From contig MBPM02000025.1 in assembly GCA_001695595.3 (NCBI GenBank), forward strand, positions 124,001-188,000: DNA of 64,000 nucleotides, given 5' to 3'. Position numbers and translations under genes: made by a program. This stretch comes from Plasmopara viticola (lineage: Eukaryota; Oomycota; Peronosporomycetes; Peronosporales; Peronosporaceae). Position 1 is the stretch's first letter. Every line of letters starts with the position of its first letter. Shown here in pieces: positions 34,451 through 44,242 of the stretch. The notes below the pieces were generated by a model. The model was given only the letters and a program-made list of their open reading frames with translations. It was not told where the DNA came from and searched no databases.

Positions 34451-34932
34451 AGCAGTTATTGTTAAAGTGACAATAAAACTTCATGTATTCACAGGTGAGG
34501 GCTTTCGCGCCTGTAATAGTCTGTTGACAAGTCTAACGTCTTTTGGGGGCTCTTCTAAAAGCGAGAAAGCAATTTTGCTTGCGCTGTCGCTAAGTTGAAG
34601 ACTTGTTTGTAGCTTTAGCAGACAGATAGCCAGGAGATCTTCGCAGAATTTAATTTCCAAAAGCGGGGTGTTTGCGGACGACCAGGAGAGACGTAGCGAT
34701 CGGCGCGTGTTATCGTGCGGTAAGTGGGAGAATTGTTAGATCGTTGCTTGCTTTGGAAGCTCATTTATCGATTTACTCCGCAAGGCTCGCCGCTCACAGA
34801 ACAGGCATAGCTTTTGTGGTAGGCGCAGCCTTGATTGCAGACACAGCCATTTGCTTGCCAAGCTTTTTTTGTGGTAGGCGCAGAGATCGCTTTTGGTGCA
34901 TCAACACTAGTGAATGCCAGATCAACTTTTTT

Positions 34933-35005
34933 CGGTGTTAACTGGGTCACGCTCGCTCTTTCTATCCGTACTATATAATGGGCTAGCGTGACCCAGCTAA
35001 CACCG
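34933..35005. repeat. Long inverted repeat (21-bp arms, 31-nt spacer)
   Basis: Arms 34933-34953 and 34985-35005 are reverse complements with a single mismatch (CGGTGTTAACTGGGTCACGC against GCGTGACCCAGCTAACACCG). G-U and A-U pairs can extend the stem outwards to about 34927 and 35011. It may be a MITE end pair or a small-RNA precursor hairpin. Confidence 0.85.
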
Positions 35006-35957
35006 GAGAAGGTTGCTTCGGCACTCATAAGTGTTTGTAGACAAAGCCGCTCGGGACATGCATGGATTATGTCTTCTTTTACGACAACGTTTACGCAGAA
35101 ATTGCAGCAATTTTTTTCTTGTGCTGACTAAACTGAAGTTTATATATAGGTCGAAGAGTGCTAAATCTCTTTTACAACTCTCCCAGTATCTCTAGGAAAA
35201 AGTGCAAAAGCTGACTCAATTTGACACCGAATGCGTTCAGAATGTGTAAAACACTGTTACAAAACGAAACACTTGGTAGATACACTTTGTTGGGTAATTT
35301 TCCACGTGTAATCATATGGTCTGACGTACAGTGTGAGTCCCACCCTCGCTTGTGAAGGAATTGAAAGAAGATGGATGACGAGTTCGACGCCAAGCGCTTG
35401 TAAGAAGGGAGGTGGGCAAGTGGCAAGGAAGCCGTCGCCGCCGTCGAAATGATTGCATTCTGTTTTCTAGAGACAAGCCAACGCCGGCTCCACTTTTTCT
35501 CTTGCTTCACCCCTGGCAATTTTCGTGGCTCCATCATCATCGCTGGATGGTTATGTATCCGAAAGACTCCCGGGTGGCTGCGCAAATTTCTCTACTTTTT
35601 TTATGGAAAGTGCACTTTTTTAGAATTTGGTGCAGCCGCCGAGTTGTCATTTCTTTCGAGCACAGTATCATGATCATTTGTGTGAAATCGATTTATGTCA
35701 TTCACCCACTCGCTATACTTGGCCTTTGTTGAGGCCATAAAGGCGTAGAACAAAGCTTGCGTATCGTCACATTTACTTGCACGATACCGCAGCTGGAATT
35801 TTCTGTCTACAGATTAGTATGTACGGCATTGTGTGTCAGACTTATAACCTAAAGAATATAATAGATATCTCTAAATAATCCATGAGCGCTAAAGAGGCGG
35901 TAGTCGTGAAAGCGGGGGCTACAAGAGCCTGTGCTACTCAATTTTTAAGGAACAGAC
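35006..35957. other. Intergenic, no gene supported
   Basis: A minus-strand open stretch at 35172-35585 (137 codons) has no ATG-supported structure or motif. A partial direct repeat (TTGTGGTAGGCGCAG at about 34813 and 34868) lies just to the left. Confidence 0.4.
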
Positions 35958-36048
35958 TTTGCTTGGTAAGCTCGAATGTCATCACGCATTCGAGTTGCTT
36001 ATCAGCAGGAAAGGCTGATACTGTAGTCGCCTCCGCAGACCAAGCAAA
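35958..36048. other. Candidate structured RNA or palindromic element: three-way junction
   Basis: Three perfect complementary stems nest in 91 nt. Outer stem: 35958-35967 with 36039-36048 (TTTGCTTGGT/ACCAAGCAAA). First inner hairpin: 35971-35978 with 35987-35994 (CTCGAATG/CATTCGAG, 8-nt loop). Second inner hairpin: 36000-36006 with 36014-36020 (TATCAGC/GCTGATA, 7-nt loop). A T-run (AAATTTTTTTAACAG) follows at once. The strand is undetermined because the structure is symmetric. It does not match any snRNA, tRNA or ribozyme core I know. Confidence 0.45.
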
Positions 36049-36398
36049 TTTTTTTAACAGATGTATGATTCTATTTATCGTGGCACCTTTGCGAGCGTCC
36101 AGGTAGGACAACCTGTTCGTGTAGATAACAAATTGCTACGGATCTACATAGCATCTTGCACGGAAGAGGCGTACAGGTAGGTATACTACCATTTGGTGGG
36201 CGATCTCCGCTTTTGAGAGATAAATAGACTGCTGTTTGCGCTTTTTATAAGCGACTAAATTTTATTCCGCAATTTAATACGCAAACTTAGTATAAGAAAA
36301 TGTTCATAATCCTATCAATATTAAGTCTCTTTTTTAGAGAAGCCGTGTTGTTAACGCGGGAGCTCGGACCTACGCGACGGTAGCTCTGAAAGCAACAG

Positions 36399-37299
36399 AT
36401 GCCCCGACCAATCTTAAAGACCTTGTCTTCGTACGCCAGCCCTCAACCAAATACTGCATCAAAGAGCGATAAGAGACGCGTGGCCTTGAGGCGATACACC
36501 GAAGGTACTCGACGCGTGACATTTTCGCCATTTACTAAGCCACGCGTGATATCGTCAACACCACACTGCACTGGTAAAAAAAAAGTGTCTTAGTCGCGGG
36601 AAAAGAATTATGTGTGTATATAACAATTGCTGCATTGATGACGTACGGAACAGAGACAAATCACTCGTTGACATCGGGATTCACGTTTTCTGGCGCCCCT
36701 GCGGCGGAAAAAAAGTGAGTTAAAGTTTCTGATTGTTATAGGGTAGTTGGCCTGACATTGAATGTTATCGTATTTACAGGATTCAATCAAGACGAAGAAA
36801 GGAATTACAGAGTATACATACTCTTTACAGAGCATCAAAACGAAGTCCTCACAGTATTAAATCGCTGCTGTTGAAGAACGTTCCTGGTCTGAAACAAATA
36901 TACACGTGCGCGATAGACTGGCTGAAATGTGGAAAGAGAATTCGCGACGCGATATTTCGGCACCGGTACTCACAATCCAAACGGCTACCAAAAATGCTTT
37001 ACCGTGGCTCATGGACGGAACTGGATGATGCAGATCACCAATATGTCCACCAACTTACCGTTGCTTCGACATCGTCACCTACCGCGAAATTGCAAGTATC
37101 TTCAGCTACTGTTGATACATATCCTTTGTCAAATTTTTATCGATTGTCGCAACCGGATCTGACTCCAGCTAATCAAGGGCATTTTATCACCCTGCTAAAA
37201 AAAGAAGGTATCTTGGTCGATGAGGCCGAGTGTCAATCGCATCAAGTCATTGATGATGACCTTCGTGGTTTGAGCCTTTCCGCAAATAGACAGCGCTGA
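36399..37299 (+). CDS. Small basic/Ser-Thr-rich protein, unknown
   Basis: Three exons, 36399-36573, 36654-36714, 36780-37299, introns of 80 and 65 nt, about 251 aa. It starts MPRPILKTLSSYASPQP, then RRVTFSPFTKPRVISSTP, then SLTSGFTFSGAPAAEKK. These low-complexity, FSP/FTF-type segments recall nucleoporins or cell-cycle substrates, but this is only resemblance. Within exon 3 the main frame reads an unusual Cys-rich stretch between about 36888 and 37025, while the next frame reads RDRLAEMWKENSRRD and LTIQTATKNALPWL, which looks more natural. See findings. Confidence 0.6.
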
Positions 37300-37605
37300 A
37301 CAAATCCTCGCCCAGTCCACAAAGAAGATTCTCATCATCTTGCACGTTGAGTGTCAAATATGAAATAATAAAATGCCAACGCCGTCCGTGCTGGAGCCCT
37401 ATACATTTTGGTATACGATGAAAATGATCTGTTTTTGGAGGGTAATTCTATTTATTCGTCAACAGGCACGCAGACAAGTCACGAGGGTCGCCTCGTACTC
37501 CGGACGAATTAATTATTAAACTACAGTGCTAAGCCGCTAATAAAGTATCTAGGACTAAAGGTTGCTGCTGCTGCGGTGTCAGCTTGGATAAGCTAGCCAA
37601 GCACG
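37300..37605. other. Intergenic (306 bp)
   Basis: 3' end of the upstream gene and promoter of the hydrolase gene. No coding signal. Confidence 0.4.
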
Positions 37606-38798
37606 ATGGGCAGCACAGTGTCGGCTTTAGTATTCCAGCCACCGCCAGCTACGTACGGCTACACGCGTCGCTACTTCTTTCTCGTTACGGCTATGCACAA
37701 CAGAATTCCAGCGTTTTTTATTCCATATGAGTAGGCTGCACGCCAATTAGGCATCGAGTGGGGCATCTTGATGGTACATTACTGACAGTGACAATCATTT
37801 GCAGTAAAGCCGAATACACCGTGCTCTTCTCACATGGCAACGCGGAAGGTTGGCGAACAGATGAATGCGCATCAATAAAACGTGCTTTGACGCATTTTTT
37901 GCGTATTTTCTATGCTCTGTACGCAGATCTTGGGATGATCTACGATTGGTTTTGTGAAGTGAGTAGAAGACTTCAGGTGAGCTTATAAAGTTGTTCGAAA
38001 CTGCAATTTCAAAGCTAATTCTATTATAAACAATGTACGAATGGCGCTGTCTCTAGGTCAATGTTATGTCTTATGACTACGCTGGATACGGCATTAGCGA
38101 AGGTGAAGCTAGCGAGGAATCTTGCCTTGCTGACAGTGAAGCTGCGTTTGCATACCTTGTTAATGTGAAGAATGTACCCCCCAGCAAAATAATTTTGTAG
38201 GTATCGTAGCGTGATGCTACTTGCTACTTGGTGATTATAACGAGTCCACGTTTGTTTCGATAGGTATGGCAGATCACTTGGTTCTGGGCCGGCGACGCAC
38301 CTTGCAGTAAAACAGTCAAATCTTCAGCAGCCTGTTGCAGGTGTAATTCTTCAAAGTCCTGTACTCTCAATGTTCCGTGTCGTCTTTAACTTTCGCTATA
38401 CATTCCCGGGCGATCTATTTTGCAATATCGATATGATTAATCAAGTGCAATCTCCTGTTACTATTATCCACGGCACGCAGGACGAAGTGGTGCCTTTCTG
38501 GCACGGAGAAGGATTATTTGAGATGTGCCCTCAGGAATGGAGGTGTAAGCCGCTGTGGGTCACTGATGCTGGCCACAACAATATTGAAGCGTATCTCAGG
38601 TGCGTGCTAAACGACGAGTGCCAAATCTCGTTGCAATATATTTAATAAAGTGCTCAAATGAAATTATTTCGCAGTGCGATTGGCGATGATTTTTTTCAGC
38701 ACCTTATTGAATTTGTAAGTATTTGTCACGTGACAGCCACGCTTCGAGCCTCTGAAGCTGCAGAAGAAAAGGCACTTTTGTCCGGTAAAGTATTATGA
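37606..38798 (+). CDS. ABHD17-type alpha/beta hydrolase (putative protein depalmitoylase)
   Basis: Six exons, 37606-37730, 37805-37848, 37927-37976, 38057-38196, 38264-38599, 38675-38798; five introns of 67-80 nt; 272 aa. Seen: TVLFSHGNAEDLGMIYDWF (oxyanion strand), VMSYDYAGYGISEG, nucleophile elbow YGRSLGSGPA with Ser124, HGTQDEVVPF with Asp193, and DAGHNNIEAY with His224, so the catalytic triad is complete. The spliced join at HGNAE|DLGM is typical of ABHD17/FAM108 proteins, which remove palmitate from membrane proteins. The N-terminus MGSTVS fits an N-myristoylation signal and replaces the Cys-rich head of animal ABHD17. If the last donor-like GTAAGT at about 38715 is used, the C-terminus changes. 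Confidence 0.88.
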
Positions 38799-38997
38799 GG
38801 CTTACAATCGGCCACAGATAGAAGACATTTTTATTGTATATTTGATTGAGAATGATAGCAAATGCTTCAGAGTCATGCAGCTTTAGTGAATTTGTGGCTC
38901 GGGCATAGAGAACAATGACTAACTTAGCCTGAAGTGAGAAAATTAGACGAGCATATTAAAGCACCAGCATTTGCCGTCACCTGAAGCTTGCGATCCC

Positions 38998-40506
38998 TTA
39001 AACGAGACTGGTTTTTACCTTCTTTATTCCCGACTGATTCTGGCCCCGCGAGCGCAACGCACCTGCCACGGACGTAGCATTATTTGGGGTTTTAGACAGA
39101 CCTTTTCCGATAGATTGCGTTTTCTTACTCCCGGCTTTCCGTTTTCCTGGCGACTTTTTTTTCAGAGAGGAAGTTTCTACGTGCATTTCGTGCTTGCCTG
39201 AAAGCTGTTTCTTGAGCTGCTCGATCTGTCGCTGCATTGCTAAATTTTTAGCTTTGAATGCTGCCTTGTTAGCAGCAATGGTCTCACACAGTTCATTTAC
39301 CTTCTCGCGCTGCATCTGAAGCTCTAATTCCAGTTCATTTGCATATTTTATATGCTCTTGTTCCTCCAGAATAGCGGCAAGTTGGTAACGCAGTGACCCT
39401 TCCGTGAGAGAGCGATGTAGACACTGCTCCGTTGCATTATGCAAGGCACTTAGAGCCACTGAACTGATCTGCAGCTCGCCCATGTGGAAAGAGAGATTCA
39501 TTAGCGAGCGAAAAAGCCTAATAAATTCTTGGCGCGAAATAACGTAGAGGTTGGGACTTCCACCAAATTCCTGCAGCTCAGCAATGTCTTTGTCATCTTC
39601 GTTCTGTAGCTTATGAAGCTCTCCGACCTTATTCCACCGTGCGTCTTCACTGGCTTCATGAGCTCTTTGATTTTCAATGTACTCGGGTTCGCAGTTGTCA
39701 TCATAGTCCGAGTAATACCCCTGGCCAGGCTGGTTGTCCGCATCGTCGTCCTCATTTTGTTGCAAAAGCTTTTCATCGACCAGCTCTTGTGCTGTCTGCA
39801 GTGATGCCAAAAACTTGTTTTCATCTGGTTTCCATGGCTGTAAGTTACCTGTATCCATGTCAGATTCACTGTCGCTGTCAGAGAGCTCCCACTCGCTGAC
39901 CTCGCTCACATTATCTTCCATCTCTTCATTCCACGAAGCGTAGTTTGCCACAAAATCAATTTTCTTAAACCGCGCACCTGGCTCTGTATCAGGCTCATTA
40001 AAATCGCCGACGGATCGACTAAAGAGCGAGTTGCACTCCACAAGCTCTGTCACGTGGAAGGCTTCGGGTCCGCACAACCGTCCAGCCGCCAGCAAGCACA
40101 TATCGTCGTATCCGTACATACGAATACCATAGTGCTCACACGCACGCTTTACATCAATTAGGCGGAAGCTTCGACGCTTGTCGTGCTGCATCATGACGAC
40201 CATGCAGCCTACGATGCGGCGGAAAAAGTCGTGCACGTGGCACCGCACCTCCGTGACAGCGCGATCGGAGCTTGAACGAAAGCCCGCGCGCAGTAGAAAG
40301 CGACGCACAATTGCGTCAGGAAGTGCCTCTTCAATCGATCGCGGAAGGCGGCCGGTGCCATTTACGTCTCGCTTTCGCACACAGTATTCCATGTTAGTGT
40401 TGAACTTTTCGATTCCGCACTCGACAATTTGAATTGTGTGCGCGCCAAAAAGCAAGATAGCCTCAGCTATCCGGAATTGCTCGATGGTATAGCTCGATAC
40501 GAGCAT
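38998..40506 (-). CDS. H4-like histone-fold protein with acidic and coiled-coil tail
   Basis: Intronless, 502 aa. Residues 61-134 (ALPDAIVRRFLLRAG ... SFRLIDVKRACEHYGIRMYGY) align in pattern with the histone H4 fold: the I-x-R-L-A-R-R-G-G helix start, the E-x-R-x-x-h-x-x-F helix 2, T/S-h-x-h-x-D-V in loop 2, and the terminal Y-G-[FY]. The rest is unlike a core histone: acidic patches (SDSDSESDMD, NEDDDADN), a coiled coil of about 70 residues (near 375-445, e.g. LELELQMQREKVNELCE), and a basic Lys/Ser tail. H4-type folds outside histones occur in TAFs, CENP-T and related chromatin proteins. It shares a 42-bp promoter gap with a DASH-like gene, so a kinetochore or chromosome role is inferred, not shown. 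Confidence 0.65.
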   Translation of the reverse strand: MLVSSYTIEQFRIAEAILLFGAHTIQIVECGIEKFNTNMEYCVRKRDVNGTGRLPRSIEEALPDAIVRRFLLRAGFRSSSDRAVTEVRCHVHDFFRRIVGCMVVMMQHDKRRSFRLIDVKRACEHYGIRMYGYDDMCLLAAGRLCGPEAFHVTELVECNSLFSRSVGDFNEPDTEPGARFKKIDFVANYASWNEEMEDNVSEVSEWELSDSDSESDMDTGNLQPWKPDENKFLASLQTAQELVDEKLLQQNEDDDADNQPGQGYYSDYDDNCEPEYIENQRAHEASEDARWNKVGELHKLQNEDDKDIAELQEFGGSPNLYVISRQEFIRLFRSLMNLSFHMGELQISSVALSALHNATEQCLHRSLTEGSLRYQLAAILEEQEHIKYANELELELQMQREKVNELCETIAANKAAFKAKNLAMQRQIEQLKKQLSGKHEMHVETSSLKKKSPGKRKAGSKKTQSIGKGLSKTPNNATSVAGALRSRGQNQSGIKKVKTSLV

Positions 40507-40548
40507 TTTACGGATATAGGAAGATTTTAGTTTAAACTATCGTACCGC
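40507..40548. promoter_or_regulatory. 42-bp divergent promoter, H4-like and Ask1-like genes
   Basis: Start codons at 40506 (minus) and 40549 (plus) leave only 42 bp, so transcription start sites must lie very close together or inside the opposite 5' coding region. Contains TAGTTTAAACTAT, an AT-rich near-palindrome (about 40529-40541). Confidence 0.55.
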
Positions 40549-42340
40549 ATGAATACTGAAAACATAATGGACGAGGACACGCAACAGAGGATCACGTATC
40601 TGTTGCAGGAGATCGATGCCAACATTTGTGCTGCCCACCGCTCAGCCACGCAAATATGTGGCACCATGCGGCGCCATCATCGTATTCTGCGGCAGATTTA
40701 CGAAACCTCACGCATATGGCGACCACTTTTTGACTCGTTCACCCAACAGCCTTCGTCACGCCGAGTTACGCGCACGCCATCGCGATTATCCAAGCCGCTC
40801 ACACCTTCCTCTTCTAAATCTACTGCGTTAGTAAAAAACTTGAAAGGAAATTATGGACGTAACGAACAAGAGGAGGATGAAGACTTGGAGGAAGACACAT
40901 TCTTCGCAAGCAATGAGCAAACCTTCAAGACCACAACGTTAAAGAAACCTCAGCCGCTATCGCGCGACCGCCGCAATGCGTCTGCTGACGAAGATAGTCT
41001 CGACGTTAGTACCAATAGCGATAATCTACCAAGAATGTCTAGAACGCCTTACATGTCCAAGTCGGCGGTACAATCGGGTACCATGACGCAGGAATCGACG
41101 TCGACGCTTAGCTCGAGCGATCGTGGACGTTGGTCACCGCCTCGCACGGATTTAATTTCAGTACATGTATTTGACAGGCTTATTGTAGTGGTGTGCTGCG
41201 AGGCGAGCTGACGACTAATATTTGGTGTAACTTACAGACGGACAAAGTGGACACCGCGAACGCTGGATCACGACAGATATCGACGCCCCCGTCAGCAATT
41301 AGCAGCGTAGAGTACCATAGCCCTGGAATTAGTAAGAACTTAATGAAGATGGGTGCGTTCGAGTACACTCCACCGCATGGAACCAAGATCAGATCTAGCA
41401 TTGAAGAGAAGAAAGCCGACGAGACAAATGACTCGTTTGAATCGCCTTTTATACCAGAATTCACCACGGTTCGATTGTCGACTACGGTTGACAAAGAATC
41501 ATTTAGTGCGAACAATAACGCGTCCAATTCGTCAACAACATCAGATAGTGCTTCCAGTCGAAAACGAAAGCGATCTGGTACAAAATTAACCCGACAAATG
41601 CCGGTGTACCCGAAAACTCATTACCCTGAAAAGGTTACCTCTCCATTCACTTCTCCAAGCTTGCGCCGGAAATACAGCAGCAAAAGCAACGCTTCTTCAC
41701 CGAGTTATCACCGTCAGTCACCAAAAGCGATGACACCGCCACGACAGCAATTTGACGCAGCGATTGATGATGACACACCGAGGACTCCTGATTTAGCATC
41801 TCCATTGTTGCGTACACAGCTAAAGGCGATGACGCCGAATACTCCACTGTCAAACCGCCTTGTGGGCGCAAGTCTAGACGTTGGAAGCGTTTCCCAGGAA
41901 GCGCGGTTGCTCGATTACGATGACTCTTTTAGCGCTGGAGAACCGACACCTAAGTTCGAGCTCTCACTACTACCAGCAGTATTTCAGGTATGTTTTCTGC
42001 ATTTTGTTTTGCAATCAAGTACCCACCCCACTACATGTATTGTGTGCATTTAGCGAGGCGTTGGCGCCGTACAAGTATCGACATTGTATAACAAATTTCA
42101 AGGGACGGATGGCGACAAACCCGCGATCGTAAGTTGTTACGCGTTTTGACTTTTTTGTGCGCATCGCTATGATCACTTACCGTCGATACTGTTGTTGCAT
42201 CTCAGAGCGTCGATCAGCTTGCAGAAATACTGCCCGACTATGGCAAAGAGAAGATCGAGATCCTGCTGGATACCCTTGTGTCCCGCCGACTTCTGCGACC
42301 ATTTGTTGTCGAAGGTACAATGTTTTGGCAGATGCCATAA
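40549..42340 (+). CDS. DASH complex Ask1-like kinetochore protein
   Basis: Four exons, 40549-41160, 41238-41987, 42054-42128, 42206-42340; introns of 77, 66 and 77 nt; 523 aa. The N-terminal 65 residues (RITYLLQEIDANICAAHRS, then ETSRIWRPLFDSF) follow the Ask1 pattern: LQ-x-I-D-x-N, helix, S-x-x-W-x-x-x-F. The middle is disordered and rich in Ser/Thr-Pro (TPRTPDL, KAMTPPRQ, EPTPKFEL), as expected for a CDK/Aurora-regulated kinetochore protein. The C-terminal 70 residues (VQVSTLYNKFQG ... LAEILPDYGKEKIEILLDTL, FWQMP) look like a winged-helix fold, not part of fungal Ask1. DASH rings couple kinetochores to microtubule ends. Ska3 is the main alternative because of the TP motifs. A second ATG at 40567 is possible. 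Confidence 0.65.
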
Positions 42341-42745
42341 CTTTTAATTTAGCACTAGAGCCGACTAAAATCCACAGCATGCTCCTTATTTCTTCACACC
42401 AAATTTGCCACTATGAAGCCTTTAGTATGAGATACCACATCACTACTAGACGCCGGCAATTCGAACAAGTGCTGTAGGCAGTGAATAAATATGCTTAAAC
42501 GAAGAAGAACAGCATGCAGTCAAGCAAAACGTTCAGTATTAAATGCAATTTAATGATTGTTTCTTATTGGAAGCTACCTCGATGTCTGGCATGCAAAGAT
42601 GCCATTGTTCTGCACCACGAGAAGTCCGCCGCAGTCAAATCATACATGAAGCGCAAAGGGTAGCAGTTGTCGATCAATAAATAAATTCACAGAGCAAACG
42701 TCGGTGGGAAATATGGCTGATAGGGCTTATGGCTAGTGCCACCAC
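42341..42745. other. Convergent intergenic (405 bp)
   Basis: Shared 3' region of two convergent genes. No ORF or structure stands out. Confidence 0.4.
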
Positions 42746-43393
42746 TCAGTCCGTTTCAATTGCTCCAGCGCCGGGAAAGTCCAGCAGCTCGCTATCTTCG
42801 ACTGCAAAATAGGCCTCTTGCATATTGTCAGACACAAGCTCAAGTGACGGGCTGCCAAGCGCAATGAGCTTCGCCGGTCGATCCTCAGCAAGGTCGAAGG
42901 AATCCTCACTATTCCTGCCGTAATCGTCGTCGTCGCTGTCATCCGAAGAGGAAGGAGAAGACGCTACGCTCTTGGGGGATGCCAGTAAAGTAATTGATGA
43001 AGCCTCCACAGACTTCGACATGAGCAGAATGCTGTCGACCAGAGCCTGATTTTCACAAAATACGTCAAAATCACTCACATCGCACAAGGCATCGTTCCGC
43101 TTGGCAACGTCGCTACGACTGAAAAGGTCGCAACTCTTTTTGGTCATCAAGCGCTCGATCTCACGCTTAATGTCTTCTTTCTCATCCAACTCGAGCACGT
43201 CCGCGCCGCAAAATTTCTTTGCGTAACCCGGTAACAGGTGATCCACAAAGTTCGGATCTACGGGGTCATAGAAATAGCCATCGCCAACTTTACGCTTGCG
43301 GCTCTCGCGCTTTTCGTCCAGAAAAGGCTGGCGCCACTGCCAAGGGCACTTCATAATGGCTTGGTGGCTCGACATGGTTGGAGACGAATTCAT
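42746..43393 (-). CDS. Small acidic protein, unknown, 215 aa
   Basis: Intronless, ATG at 43393. Seen: KCPWQWRQPFLDEKRESRKR, YFYDPVDPNFVDHLLPGY, KKFCGADVLELDEKEDIKREI, then a Ser/Asp tract (SSPSSSDDSDDDD) and an acidic C-terminus. The first 70 residues look folded or conserved, the rest disordered. No family is recognised. The gene is convergent with the Ask1-like gene and divergent from the coiled-coil/SAM gene. Confidence 0.6.
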   Translation of the reverse strand: MNSSPTMSSHQAIMKCPWQWRQPFLDEKRESRKRKVGDGYFYDPVDPNFVDHLLPGYAKKFCGADVLELDEKEDIKREIERLMTKKSCDLFSRSDVAKRNDALCDVSDFDVFCENQALVDSILLMSKSVEASSITLLASPKSVASSPSSSDDSDDDDYGRNSEDSFDLAEDRPAKLIALGSPSLELVSDNMQEAYFAVEDSELLDFPGAGAIETD

Positions 43394-44242
43394 CGCTTGT
43401 GGTTAAAGGGTTGAAAGTATGTGTGGGGGTTCCCAGGTGCAGCAAAGAAGAAGGGGGAGCTCCGCAAAACGGTGGTTATTGCCTTTCGGAGTTTTTTTAA
43501 TCTGACTCTTGGGTGGCCTTTTTGCGCCAAGATCTTGATCCCTTCCCCTGCATTCTCTAAGCAAAATGGCTGGCTTGCGCTGCGCTAAGAATAGCAGCCA
43601 ACCATCGCGCGGTTCAAAGTTCAGTTTGCTAACGTTATAGGCGGGAACCTGTAAAGCTCCTGTAGCTGCTTTAGACTTAACGATGAGCTGTGACACAGCA
43701 CTTGTAAGCTGGAATGTTTGTCTTGCTACTTCGTATTTACCGGCTAGGAGCCGCTGTGTTTGCGTCAGTACCGCTCACTTTTAAGCGCTTCACATGTCAC
43801 TGCGCCACCACCTTCCAGCTCAGCAGATTGTTGGACAAGGTATCTCTAGTGACAATTAGCAAATTAATTGAGCATAGCAGCTACAGCCCAATCCCGTTCT
43901 GCCGTTGCACTGCGTTATCAACGCACATATGCATACATATGGGTACCTAATACAGTACAATATCGAATGTAATTAATCTACTTTTGATAGCAAGAAGTGA
44001 GCGGGTACTGCTTTCTATGTTGGGATGATACAGCCATTTTAAGGTCCAAGACATGTATGCAAGCTGTTTCTTTTTTCTTGGACGAAGTCTGTGACACTTG
44101 CATTTGACTCTGACTCTCTCGCTCCATATAAAATACATGACCCGGCCTTTCCTTTCGCTTAAGTGCGATCAGCGTGATAACCAGGTCGCATACGGTTTCT
44201 CCCGTAAGCCAATCACCGACTAGATCCGCGACCCTTGGCCTG
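43394..44242. other. Divergent intergenic region (849 bp)
   Basis: Promoter region of two divergent genes. A minus-strand open stretch at 43403-43696 lacks an ATG and a motif and is not called. Confidence 0.4.

Noticed and set aside
35958..36048. tRNA, U-snRNA or hammerhead ribozyme
   Set aside because: A 10-bp closing stem and two-arm layout do not fit tRNA. No U1/U2/U4/U5/U6 core sequence or CUGANGA/GAAA ribozyme core is present.
38998..40506. A canonical histone H4 gene
   Set aside because: Too long, no basic N-terminal tail, and divergent in most surface positions. Only the fold pattern is shared.
40549..42340. Ska3 instead of Ask1
   Set aside because: The N-terminal LQEIDAN...SRIWRPLF pattern is the Ask1 hallmark. 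TP motifs occur in both families, so this is kept only as an alternative.
43403..43696. 97-codon minus-strand ORF
   Set aside because: It has no ATG, no motif, and lies in the promoter region of two divergent genes.
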